This document shows, piece after piece, positions 7,583 to 14,144 of a stretch of DNA of 19,818 bases. The notes under the pieces are model-generated. The model did not search any database, was not told the DNA's origin, and saw only the letters and a program-made list of their open reading frames with translations. This DNA comes from CAZTVF01 sp964616985 (GTDB taxonomy: Bacteria; Planctomycetota; Phycisphaerae; SM23-33), in NCBI GenBank assembly GCA_964616985.1, contig CAZTVF010000100.1:1-19818 (forward strand), given 5' to 3'. The stretch's first letter is position 1. Each line of letters starts with the position of its first letter. The position numbers were made by a program, and so were the translations under genes.

Positions 7583-7611
7583 TTGACCCGCGGGTGGGTT
7601 TTCCCTAGACT
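7583..7611 (+). promoter_or_regulatory. Sigma70-type promoter of the ech-hyp operon
   Basis: TTGACC (7583-7588) and TAGACT (7606-7611) are separated by exactly 17 bp. A perfect 10-bp palindrome ACCCGCGGGT (7586-7595) overlaps the -35 box and could be an operator. Transcription would start near 7618, leaving a leader of about 170 nt. Confidence 0.55.
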
Positions 7612-7617
7612 ACCCCC

Positions 7618-7787
7618 TTTGCCGCCAGGACGTCGCTCGCTACTCTCGGAGTGGTTGCGAGGAGTGAAACCCCCGGTTACGGCTGCACGAACCGGTGATC
7701 CCCAACGGAGGCCGGTCAGGCGCCATGCCTTTCCGTGCCGGATTGCATGAAACTGAACACGCGAGCCTTGCGGCCTGTAGAACAAAA
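7618..7787 (+). promoter_or_regulatory. Structured 5' leader of the hydrogenase operon
   Basis: The leader can form several hairpins: CTCGC/GCGAG with ACT/AGT (about 7635-7661); CCGGTT (7673-7678) with AACCGG (7690-7695); and CGGAGGC with GCCTTTCCG (about 7705-7735). I do not recognise a known riboswitch consensus. No gene fits here; an in-frame GTG at 7695 and ATG at 7725 would add soluble residues before the first membrane helix and are less likely starts. Confidence 0.35.
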
Positions 7788-9713
7788 ATGAATGAGATGA
7801 ACCTACTGCTGTGGTTGCTGATCGGTGCGCCGGTGGTCCTTGCGATGCTGGCGGCGGTTTCGCCCAGGGGGCTGCGAAGCGCGATCGTCGTGCTGGCGGC
7901 TGTGATCACCGCGGCGGCCAGCGTCGTCCTGACCGTGCTGTTCGCCCGCAGCGGCCAAAGCGCCGTGACGGTCTCCATCCCCGCAGGCCTGTCCTGGCTG
8001 CCATGGGCGCTGGAACTGGCCGTGATGCTGATCATCGCCGGCGTGGCGATCAAGACCCGCCGCGTGGCCATCATGCTGCTGGCGTTGGCGCAGCTGGGGC
8101 TGTTCGTGGCCGAGCACTTCGCCTCCGGCGGCCACATCTCGGCGGCGGCGGAGGCCAAGGACTTCGTCATCGACTCGCTGGCGCTGGTGCTGGTGCTGGT
8201 GGTGTCGCTGGTTGGATCGGTAATTGTAGTATACGCCATTGGTTACATGAAGTCGCACGAGCATCACGCTCCTGCAACCGCCGCCAGCACGGGGCGGTTT
8301 TTTCTTTTCCTGCTGGGCTTCCTGGGCGTGATGAACGGCCTGGTGTTGGCCAACCAGCTCCGCTGGCTGTCGATCTTCTGGGAACTGACGACGCTGTGCT
8401 CGTTCATGCTGATCGGCCACGACGGCACGCGTGAGGCCCAGGCCTCCGCCCGCCGGGCCATCCTGATCAACCTTTTCGGCGGGGCGATGATGATGGCCGG
8501 CGGCGTGATGTCGGCCGCCTACTTCGGCGCCCACAGCCTCCAGGACGTGATGGCCCAGCACGCGATGATCCCGATGGCGCTGCTGTGCCTGGCCGCCCTG
8601 ACCAAGTCCGCCCAGATGCCCTTCCAGAGCTGGCTGCTGGGGGCCATGGTCGCCCCCACGCCCGTGTCGGCCTTGCTGCACTCGGCCACCATGGTCAAGG
8701 CGGGCTCGTACCTGGTGCTTCGCCTCGCCCCGGCCTTTGAGGGCACCCAACTGAGCTACCTGCTGGCGATCGCCGGCGCGTTCACCTTCGTGGCCACCAG
8801 CGCCCTGGCCGTCGGCCAGAGCAACGGCAAGAAGGTGCTCGCCTACTCCACCATCAGCAACCTGGGCCTGATCGTCGCGTGCGCGGGCATCAACACCCCG
8901 CTGTCATACGCCGCGGCCCTGTTCATCCTGTGCTTCCACGCCCCCTCCAAGGGCCTGCTGTTCCTGTGCATCGGCACCATCGAGCAGCGGATCGGCAGCC
9001 GCGACATCGAAGACATGGGCCAGATCATGTACCTGATGCCCATCACGACGATGATCGCCCTGACGGGCATGGTCACGATGCTGCTGGCGCCGTTCGGCAT
9101 GCTGGTCAGCAAGTGGCTGGCGATCGAGTCGACCATTCACCAGCCGCTGGTGCTGGTGCTGCTGGTGATGGGCTCGGCCTTGTCGGTGCTGTTCTGGGCC
9201 AAGTGGATCGGGCGTATCCAGACCGTGTCCTTCCACCGCCAGTACAAGCTGGAGAAGCTGGCCCCCTCGATGCTGGTGGGCATGCTGACGCTGGTCGTTC
9301 CGGTGGCGCTGGCGGGGTTGGTGACGATCCCGCTGTACCAGTACTTCGCGGGCCCCCTGGGCCTGGCCGCCTATCCCCACGCCACCGCGGCCGCCCAGCA
9401 GGCGGCCCTGCACGTGTGCGACACGATCACCTGGCCGTTCTACGGCGGCCTGGCCGCGGCGATCCTGCTGGGCATGGTGACTGTGCGGCGGCTGAAGGAC
9501 TCGAGCGTCCGCCCGCCGTTCATGTGCGGCGAGAACATCACCGGCATCGAGCGGACGTACACGTTCCGCAGTCTCAAGGACGAAAGCGAGACCGCCTGGG
9601 CGGGCTCGTATTACCTCAAGGGCGTCTTTTCCGAGGAGCGGCTGACCTTGTGGGGCAACCTGCTGGCCGCATTGATCGTAGTGATAATGTTCGGAGTTCT
9701 GCGGGCGATCTGA
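7788..9713 (+). CDS. echA: Ech hydrogenase membrane subunit EchA (NuoL/antiporter-like)
   Basis: A 641-residue polytopic membrane protein of the proton-pumping complex I/antiporter family, the large membrane subunit of Ech-type hydrogenase. Many helices follow the N-terminal MNLLLWLLIGAPVVLAML. Core antiporter residues are present: Glu199 in LSIFWELTT, Lys273 in LTKSAQMPFQSWL, His298 and Lys304 in ALLHSATMVKAGSYL, and Lys388 in HAPSKGLLFL; these line the ion path in this family. The soluble C-terminal part includes PPFMCGENI, typical of the EchA/HyfB group. The start is the ATG at 7788 (or 7797), just before the first helix; no good Shine-Dalgarno is seen, unlike the other genes. First gene of an operon in the order known from archaeal and bacterial echABCDEF. 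Confidence 0.9.
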   Translation: MNEMNLLLWLLIGAPVVLAMLAAVSPRGLRSAIVVLAAVITAAASVVLTVLFARSGQSAVTVSIPAGLSWLPWALELAVMLIIAGVAIKTRRVAIMLLALAQLGLFVAEHFASGGHISAAAEAKDFVIDSLALVLVLVVSLVGSVIVVYAIGYMKSHEHHAPATAASTGRFFLFLLGFLGVMNGLVLANQLRWLSIFWELTTLCSFMLIGHDGTREAQASARRAILINLFGGAMMMAGGVMSAAYFGAHSLQDVMAQHAMIPMALLCLAALTKSAQMPFQSWLLGAMVAPTPVSALLHSATMVKAGSYLVLRLAPAFEGTQLSYLLAIAGAFTFVATSALAVGQSNGKKVLAYSTISNLGLIVACAGINTPLSYAAALFILCFHAPSKGLLFLCIGTIEQRIGSRDIEDMGQIMYLMPITTMIALTGMVTMLLAPFGMLVSKWLAIESTIHQPLVLVLLVMGSALSVLFWAKWIGRIQTVSFHRQYKLEKLAPSMLVGMLTLVVPVALAGLVTIPLYQYFAGPLGLAAYPHATAAAQQAALHVCDTITWPFYGGLAAAILLGMVTVRRLKDSSVRPPFMCGENITGIERTYTFRSLKDESETAWAGSYYLKGVFSEERLTLWGNLLAALIVVIMFGVLRAI

Positions 9714-9765
9714 TCTTCCCCACGACCTCCCCTGATCTAAAACCGTTAGCGACAGGCAAGGCTTC

Positions 9766-10641
9766 ATGAGCTGGACGACGTTGGCAATAATCGTGGCCGC
9801 ATTGATCGCCGGCCCCTTCATCGGGGGCCTGATCAACGGCATCGACCGCAAACTCACCGCCCGCATCCAGGGGCGAATGGGGCCCCCGCTCCTCCAGCCT
9901 TTCTACGACCTCTTCAAGCTCTTCCGCAAGGAGCCCCTGGCCGTCAACCAGTTCCAGATCGTCTACGTCTACCTGCACCTGGCGTTCATGATGGCCGTCG
10001 TCGTGCTGCTGGCGATGGGGCAGGACATGCTGCTGATCCTGTTCGCCCACGCGTTCAGCACGCTGGCCCTGATCCTGGGCGGCATGAGCGTCCGCTCGCC
10101 GTACAGCCGCATCGGCAGCATGCGAAAGATTATGCAGATGCTCGCCTACGAGCCCATCCTGGTGATGATGGTCGTGGGCATTTACCTCACCACCGGCCGC
10201 CCGGGCGAGCAGACCTTCATGGCCTCGGCCGTGGTGGCGGGCAAGACGCCGCTGCTGCTGTCGCTGCCGCTGGTGTTCGTGACCTTCATCGTTGCGATGG
10301 CGATCAAGCTGCAGAAGTCGCCCTTCGACGTGGCCACCTCGCACCACGCCCACCAGGAACTGGTCAAGGGCATCACCATCGAATATTCCGGCCCGTTCCT
10401 GGGCATCATCGAACTGACGCACTTCTACGAGGTGTTCGTCCTGTTCGGCATCCTGGCCGCGTTCTGGGCCCCGAACCTGGCGATCGGCGCGGGCCTGGCG
10501 GCGATCGGATTCCTCGTGCTGGTCCTGCTCGACAACCTCTGCGCACGCCTGACGACGCTGTGGATGGTCCGCTTCATGTGGACCGTGCCGCTGCTGCTGG
10601 CGTTGAGCAACATCGTCTGGCTGTACATAAGGCCGCAGTAA
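9766..10641 (+). CDS. echB: Ech hydrogenase membrane subunit EchB (NuoH-like)
   Basis: A 291-residue membrane protein of about eight helices, homologous to complex I NuoH, HycD and HyfC. It joins the catalytic hydrophilic arm to the ion-pumping module. Seen: the conserved amphipathic stretch after helix 1 (RIQGRMGPPLLQPFYDLFK), Glu129 in MLAYEPILV, and the loop KSPFDVATSHHAHQELVKG with Asp188 and Glu198 followed by Glu206 in TIEYSGP, the acidic and charged residues shared by this family near the electron-transfer site. Length is normal for the family. It lies 52 bp after echA; the start has an AGGCAAGG-like Shine-Dalgarno. Confidence 0.94.
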   Translation: MSWTTLAIIVAALIAGPFIGGLINGIDRKLTARIQGRMGPPLLQPFYDLFKLFRKEPLAVNQFQIVYVYLHLAFMMAVVVLLAMGQDMLLILFAHAFSTLALILGGMSVRSPYSRIGSMRKIMQMLAYEPILVMMVVGIYLTTGRPGEQTFMASAVVAGKTPLLLSLPLVFVTFIVAMAIKLQKSPFDVATSHHAHQELVKGITIEYSGPFLGIIELTHFYEVFVLFGILAAFWAPNLAIGAGLAAIGFLVLVLLDNLCARLTTLWMVRFMWTVPLLLALSNIVWLYIRPQ

Positions 10642-10648
10642 TACAACT

Positions 10649-11176
10649 ATGGCAAAACTCGCAAAATCTCCCTGGGTCGTGCATTTCAACTGCAACAGCT
10701 GCAACGGCTGCGACATTGAGTTCCTCGCTTGCCTGACGCCGCTGTACGACGTGGAGCGGTTCGGCGTGCTGCACGTGGGCAACCCCAAGCATGCCGACGT
10801 GCTGGTGGTCACGGGCTCCGTGAATCACCGCAACGCCCGCGTGCTCAAGAACACCTACGACCAGATGCCGCACCCCAAGGTGGTGGTGGCGCTGGGCGTG
10901 TGCACGGCCACGGGCGGCATCTTCGCCGATGCGTACAACGTGCTGGGCGGCATCGATAAGGTCGTTCCGGTCGACGTGTTCGTCGCCGGCTGCCCCCCGC
11001 GCCCCGAGGCCATGATCGACGGCTTCGCCAAGGCTCTGGTCATCCTGGAGGCCAAGCGCACCGCCGTGGGCGTCGCGCCCTCGGCCGCCAAGCCGACCGT
11101 CACCTTCTGTCCCACCGCGCCAGCCGAGGCCAAGGCGGCCCCGGCCGGCGATGCAAAGGCAACGAATCCATGTTAA
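10649..11176 (+). CDS. echC: Ech hydrogenase small subunit EchC (NuoB-like)
   Basis: A 175-residue iron-sulfur subunit equivalent to complex I NuoB, passing electrons between the ferredoxin subunit and the [NiFe] site. The four ligands of its single [4Fe-4S] cluster are visible: Cys18 and Cys21 in SCNGCDIE, Cys85 in GVCTATGG and Cys115 in AGCPPRPE. The body ends near residue 140; the remaining 35 or so residues are an Ala/Pro/Lys-rich tail with two extra cysteines (TFCPT, and Cys175 as the very last residue), not part of the core family. It starts 7 bp after echB and overlaps echD by 7 bp. Confidence 0.95.
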   Translation: MAKLAKSPWVVHFNCNSCNGCDIEFLACLTPLYDVERFGVLHVGNPKHADVLVVTGSVNHRNARVLKNTYDQMPHPKVVVALGVCTATGGIFADAYNVLGGIDKVVPVDVFVAGCPPRPEAMIDGFAKALVILEAKRTAVGVAPSAAKPTVTFCPTAPAEAKAAPAGDAKATNPC

Positions 11177-11565
11177 CCAACGTCACCGACGTCGATGTCC
11201 AAACGATGGTGAGCAAGGTGGCCGCGATGGGCCCCCAGGGCTATCGCTTTGTCACCCTCACCTGCCTGGATCACGGCGATAAGCACGAGATCCTCTACCA
11301 CTTCGATAAGAACTACGTGCTCCACAACATCCGGCTGCTGCTGCCCAAGGGCACGCCGCTGCCGAGCATCTCGCACCTGTACTTCGCGGCGGTGCTGGTG
11401 GAGAACGAGCTCAAGGACCTGTTCGCCATCGAAGTGCAGGGCCTGGCCATCGATTACCAGGGCCGACTGCTGCTGGCCGAGGGTCAGCCCGCCGGCCCCA
11501 TGAACAAGACCGTCGTGGCCGTGGCCGACGCCACCAAGCCCGTTGCCCCGGGAGGAACGAACTAG
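11170..11565 (+). CDS. echD: Ech hydrogenase subunit EchD (NuoC-like)
   Basis: A 131-residue hydrophilic subunit related to the complex I 30-kDa/NuoC protein. Recognisable are the strand/turn region YRFVTLTCLD, YHFDK with NIRLLLPKG, and the family signature ENELKDLFAIEVQGLAIDY at about residues 78-96, a divergent form of the NuoC DLFGI motif. It has no cofactor and is thought to hold the small and large subunits together. The C-terminus is short and low-complexity. It overlaps echC by 7 bp and its TAG shares one base with the GTG start of echE, strong evidence of translational coupling. Confidence 0.9.
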   Translation: MLTNVTDVDVQTMVSKVAAMGPQGYRFVTLTCLDHGDKHEILYHFDKNYVLHNIRLLLPKGTPLPSISHLYFAAVLVENELKDLFAIEVQGLAIDYQGRLLLAEGQPAGPMNKTVVAVADATKPVAPGGTN

Positions 11566-12644
11566 TGGCCCGCAAGACTGTAATTCCGTTCGGCCCCCAG
11601 CACCCGGTCCTGCCCGAGCCCATCCAGCTGCGCCTGGTGATGGAGGACGAGAGGGTCGTCGAGGCCCTGCCCGCCATCGGCTACGTGCACAGAGGCATCG
11701 AGAAGCTCGCCGAGCAGAAAGACTTCCACCAGGACGTGTTCTTGATCGAGCGCGTGTGCGGCATCTGCAGCTTCATTCACACGCAGGCCTACTGCCAGGG
11801 CATCGAAGAGATCATGGGCCTGACCCCGCCGCCGAGGGCCAAGTACCTCCGCGTGATCTGGGGCGAACTGCACCGCATGCACAGCCACCTGCTTTGGCTG
11901 GGCCTGCTGGCCGACTCGTTCGGCTTCGAGAACCTCTTCATGCAGGCGTGGCGGATTCGCGAGGACGTGCTGAACATCATGGAGGCCACCTCCGGCGGCC
12001 GCATCATGCTGGGCACCTGCTGCGTGGGCGGCGTCCGGCGCGACATCGACGCCGACAAGCTCTCGCAGGTCTCCAAGACGCTCGACCGCCTGCAGCGCGA
12101 CTTCGACGCCGTCGTCACCCCCATCACCAGCGACTACACCGTCAAGCAGCGCCTGGTCAACGTCGGCAAGGTCACCGTCCAGCAGGTCAACGACATGGGC
12201 GCCGTGGGCCCGGTGGCCAAGTCGGCCGGCGTGTCGTACGACCATCGCTGCCGCGGCTACGCCGCCTACGGCGAACTGGACTTTCAGCCGATCACCGAGA
12301 CCAGCGGCGACTGCTACGGCCGCCTCATGGTCCGCGTCCGCGAGCTGTACCAGAGCGTGCAGCTCATCCGCCAGGCGATCGCGCAGATTCCCGACTCGCC
12401 CATCGCCGTGCCCGTCAAGGGCAACCCGCAGGGCGAGGTCACGTCGCGCGTCGAGCAGCCGCGCGGCGAGGTGCTTTACTACCTCAAGGGCAACGGAACC
12501 AAGAACCTCGAGCGCCTTCGCATCCGCACGCCGACCTTCGCCAACGTGCCGATCCTGCTGGCCATGCTCGTGGGCTGCCAGCTGGCCGACGTGCCCGTCA
12601 TCACCCTGTCGATCGACCCCTGCATCAGCTGCACGGAGAGATGA
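11565..12644 (+). CDS. echE: Ech hydrogenase [NiFe] large subunit EchE
   Basis: A 359-residue catalytic subunit that forms or oxidises H2 at a Ni-Fe centre. Both metal-binding motifs are intact: RVCGICSFIHTQAYCQG (Cys65, Cys68) and DPCISCTER at the extreme C-terminus (Cys353, Cys356). Their presence separates it from the NuoD-type proteins that have lost nickel. FGPQHPVLPEPIQ at the start and WGELHRMHSHLLW are typical of group 4 enzymes. The chain stops three residues after the last Cys, so there is no long peptide to be cleaved by a maturation protease, and none is encoded in the window. Short Ech/CooH-type large subunits of this kind are known. The GTG start is supported by GGGAGGAAC about 8 bp upstream and coupling to echD. 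Confidence 0.96.
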   Translation: MARKTVIPFGPQHPVLPEPIQLRLVMEDERVVEALPAIGYVHRGIEKLAEQKDFHQDVFLIERVCGICSFIHTQAYCQGIEEIMGLTPPPRAKYLRVIWGELHRMHSHLLWLGLLADSFGFENLFMQAWRIREDVLNIMEATSGGRIMLGTCCVGGVRRDIDADKLSQVSKTLDRLQRDFDAVVTPITSDYTVKQRLVNVGKVTVQQVNDMGAVGPVAKSAGVSYDHRCRGYAAYGELDFQPITETSGDCYGRLMVRVRELYQSVQLIRQAIAQIPDSPIAVPVKGNPQGEVTSRVEQPRGEVLYYLKGNGTKNLERLRIRTPTFANVPILLAMLVGCQLADVPVITLSIDPCISCTER

Positions 12645-12650
12645 GGCCGC

Positions 12651-12953
12651 ATGTTTCGCTTGATCAAAAACGTATTGCAGAACATCATGAACCGGCCGGC
12701 CACGCGGGCGTATCCGTTCGTCAAGAACGAGCCGATCGCCGGCAGCCGCGGGCGGCTGGAGATCGACATCGACGCCTGCATCTTCTGCAGCATGTGCGTC
12801 CGCAAGTGCCCGGCGAATGCCCTGAAGGTCTCGCGCGACCCCAAGAGCTGGACGCTGGACCCGTACCGCTGCATTGTGTGCGGGGCCTGCGTCGAGGGCT
12901 GCCCCAAGAAGTGCCTGTTCATGAAGAATGAACATCTGAACGTGAATGCATGA
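12651..12953 (+). CDS. echF: Ech hydrogenase ferredoxin subunit EchF
   Basis: A 100-residue dicluster ferredoxin. Two complete CxxCxxCxxxCP sets (Cys43/46/49/53 and Cys74/77/80/84) should bind two [4Fe-4S] clusters, in the NuoI-like arrangement. It accepts electrons from soluble reduced ferredoxin and passes them to EchC. The N-terminal 35 residues are an amphipathic leader (FRLIKNVLQNIMNRPATRAY) resembling the membrane-docking helix of NuoI. It begins 7 bp after echE and overlaps hypA by 8 bp. Confidence 0.96.
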   Translation: MFRLIKNVLQNIMNRPATRAYPFVKNEPIAGSRGRLEIDIDACIFCSMCVRKCPANALKVSRDPKSWTLDPYRCIVCGACVEGCPKKCLFMKNEHLNVNA

Positions 12954-13332
12954 GGCGCCCATAGCCCAGGGAATTCTCGACGCCGCCCTGGCGGCCTTGC
13001 CGGATCCCCAGGCTCGCATCACCAAAGTGACCGTCGCCGCCGGCGTTCTTGCCGGCCTCGAAGGCGACAGCCTGAGGCTCTACTTCGACGAGATCGCCAA
13101 GGGCACAGCCGCCCAGGGGGCCCAGCTCGAACTCCACCGCATCCCCGCCCGGCTGATCTGCGCCGATTGCCATGCCGAAACTCCCTACGACGGATCGGGC
13201 GATCTAAAGATTGAGTGCGTACAATGTGGAGGTCCCAACCGCCTCAACGGCGGGGCAGAACTCTACATAGAATCGATGGAGGTCGAAGATGGCCCGCAAG
13301 ATCGAGCCGCAGAAGACGATCCTCAACGATAA
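12946..13332 (+). CDS. hypA: Hydrogenase nickel incorporation protein HypA
   Basis: A 128-residue metallochaperone that, with HypB, delivers nickel to the large subunit. The N-terminal Met-His-Glu, whose His2 is a nickel ligand in the family, is present, and this fixes the start inside the end of echF. The zinc site is seen as Cys72-x2-Cys75 and Cys91-x2-Cys94. The protein is about 10-15 residues longer than usual HypA, and the acidic tail (EVEDGPQDRAAEDDPQR) overlaps the start of hypB by 44 bp, an unusually long overlap for this operon. Confidence 0.96.
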   Translation: MHEAPIAQGILDAALAALPDPQARITKVTVAAGVLAGLEGDSLRLYFDEIAKGTAAQGAQLELHRIPARLICADCHAETPYDGSGDLKIECVQCGGPNRLNGGAELYIESMEVEDGPQDRAAEDDPQR

Positions 13333-13936
13333 CGACCGCCTGGCCGCGGGCAATCGAAAGCGATTCGACGACCTGGGCCTGACCACCATCAACATCCTCG
13401 CCTCGCCCGGGGCGGGCAAGACCAGCGTCATCCTGGCGATCCTCAAGTCGCTGCCCGCGGACGTGTCCAGCGGCGTCATCGAAGGCGACGTTGCCTCCAG
13501 CGTCGACACCGACCGCATCCGCAGTTTCGGCTTCCCGGCCGTGCAGATCAACACCGACGGCGGCTGTCACCTCACGGCCGCCATGATTGCCAAGGCCGCG
13601 GGCGAACTGGGGGTCAAGGGCCCGGGCCTGTTGTTCATCGAGAACATCGGCAACCTGATTTGCCCGGTGGGGTTCGATCTCGGCGAGCAGTGCCGCGTGG
13701 TGATCGCCTCGGTGCCCGAGGGCGACGACAAGCCGATCAAGTACCCCGGCGTCTTCGCCACCGGCGATGCGATCGTCCTGAACAAGATCGATCTCCTCGG
13801 CCACGTGGATTTCGACATGGACCGCTTCACCGCCGCCGTCCGCGCCGTCAACCCCGATGCCCCCATCCTCACCCTATCCGCCCGCACCGGCGAAGGCCTG
13901 CCCGCCGTCCGCGATTGGCTGCTCGCGCAGCGCTAA
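13289..13936 (+). CDS. hypB: Hydrogenase nickel incorporation GTPase HypB
   Basis: A 215-residue SIMIBI-class GTPase powering nickel insertion. Motifs in order: P-loop SPGAGKTS (39-46); EGDVASSVDTDRIR (65-78); GGCHLTAAM with metal-binding Cys93-His94; IENIGNLICP (117-126) with Cys125; NKID (165-168); SARTGEG (198-204). It lacks both the N-terminal CxxCGC site and a His-rich stretch found in some HypB proteins, so it is the minimal form. The start is fixed by GGAGG about 8 bp upstream within hypA. It is the last gene of the operon here; hypC, hypD, hypE and hypF are not in the window and must be elsewhere if the enzyme is matured. Confidence 0.96.
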   Translation: MARKIEPQKTILNDNDRLAAGNRKRFDDLGLTTINILASPGAGKTSVILAILKSLPADVSSGVIEGDVASSVDTDRIRSFGFPAVQINTDGGCHLTAAMIAKAAGELGVKGPGLLFIENIGNLICPVGFDLGEQCRVVIASVPEGDDKPIKYPGVFATGDAIVLNKIDLLGHVDFDMDRFTAAVRAVNPDAPILTLSARTGEGLPAVRDWLLAQR

Positions 13937-13988
13937 CGGAAACAATGGGGGCCGCACCGTCGCCACGAGAGGGCGAGAGCCGCCCGCC

Positions 13989-14038
13989 CCGGGTGCCATG
14001 CTTTTAGGCCCTGCCGCAGGCAGGCCAAAAGCATGTTT
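13989..14038. repeat. CATGCTTTT hairpin repeat, copy 2
   Basis: CATGCTTTT-A-GGCC (13997-14010) pairs with GGCC-AAAAGCATG (14022-14034), with an inner CTGC/GCAG stem. The 23 bp at 13989-14011 are identical to copy 1 at 565-587, while the apical region differs. It begins 52 bp after hypB, in the same orientation to its upstream gene as copy 1, and may end the ech-hyp transcript. The rest of 13937-14144 holds only the next promoter. Confidence 0.88.
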
Positions 14039-14087
14039 ACGCAACAACGCCCACGCCTGAGGCAGGCATCTCGCTCCAATTCCGCAC

Positions 14088-14116
14088 TTCACCTCACGCC
14101 GTCGGGGTGTTATAGA
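14088..14116 (+). promoter_or_regulatory. Extended -10 promoter of the TIM-barrel/HEAT gene
   Basis: TTCACC (14088-14093), a 17-bp spacer and TATAGA (14111-14116) preceded by TG-T. The start point would be near 14123, leaving a leader of about 20 nt with AAGGAG. The TGTTATAG core is shared with the candidate promoter of moxR. Confidence 0.55.
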
Positions 14117-14144
14117 TATCAAGCCGCAAAACAAGGAGTACATC

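Noticed and set aside
7618..7787. tRNA or known riboswitch (cobalamin, NiCo, Moco, guanidine) in the ech leader
   Set aside because: No TPsiC-like GTTCGA arm, no cobalamin box and no match to other consensus motifs that I can recall.
11543..12931. Long plus-strand frame overlapping echE and echF
   Set aside because: Shadow frame of two confidently identified subunits; the translation is low-complexity Arg/Pro/His.
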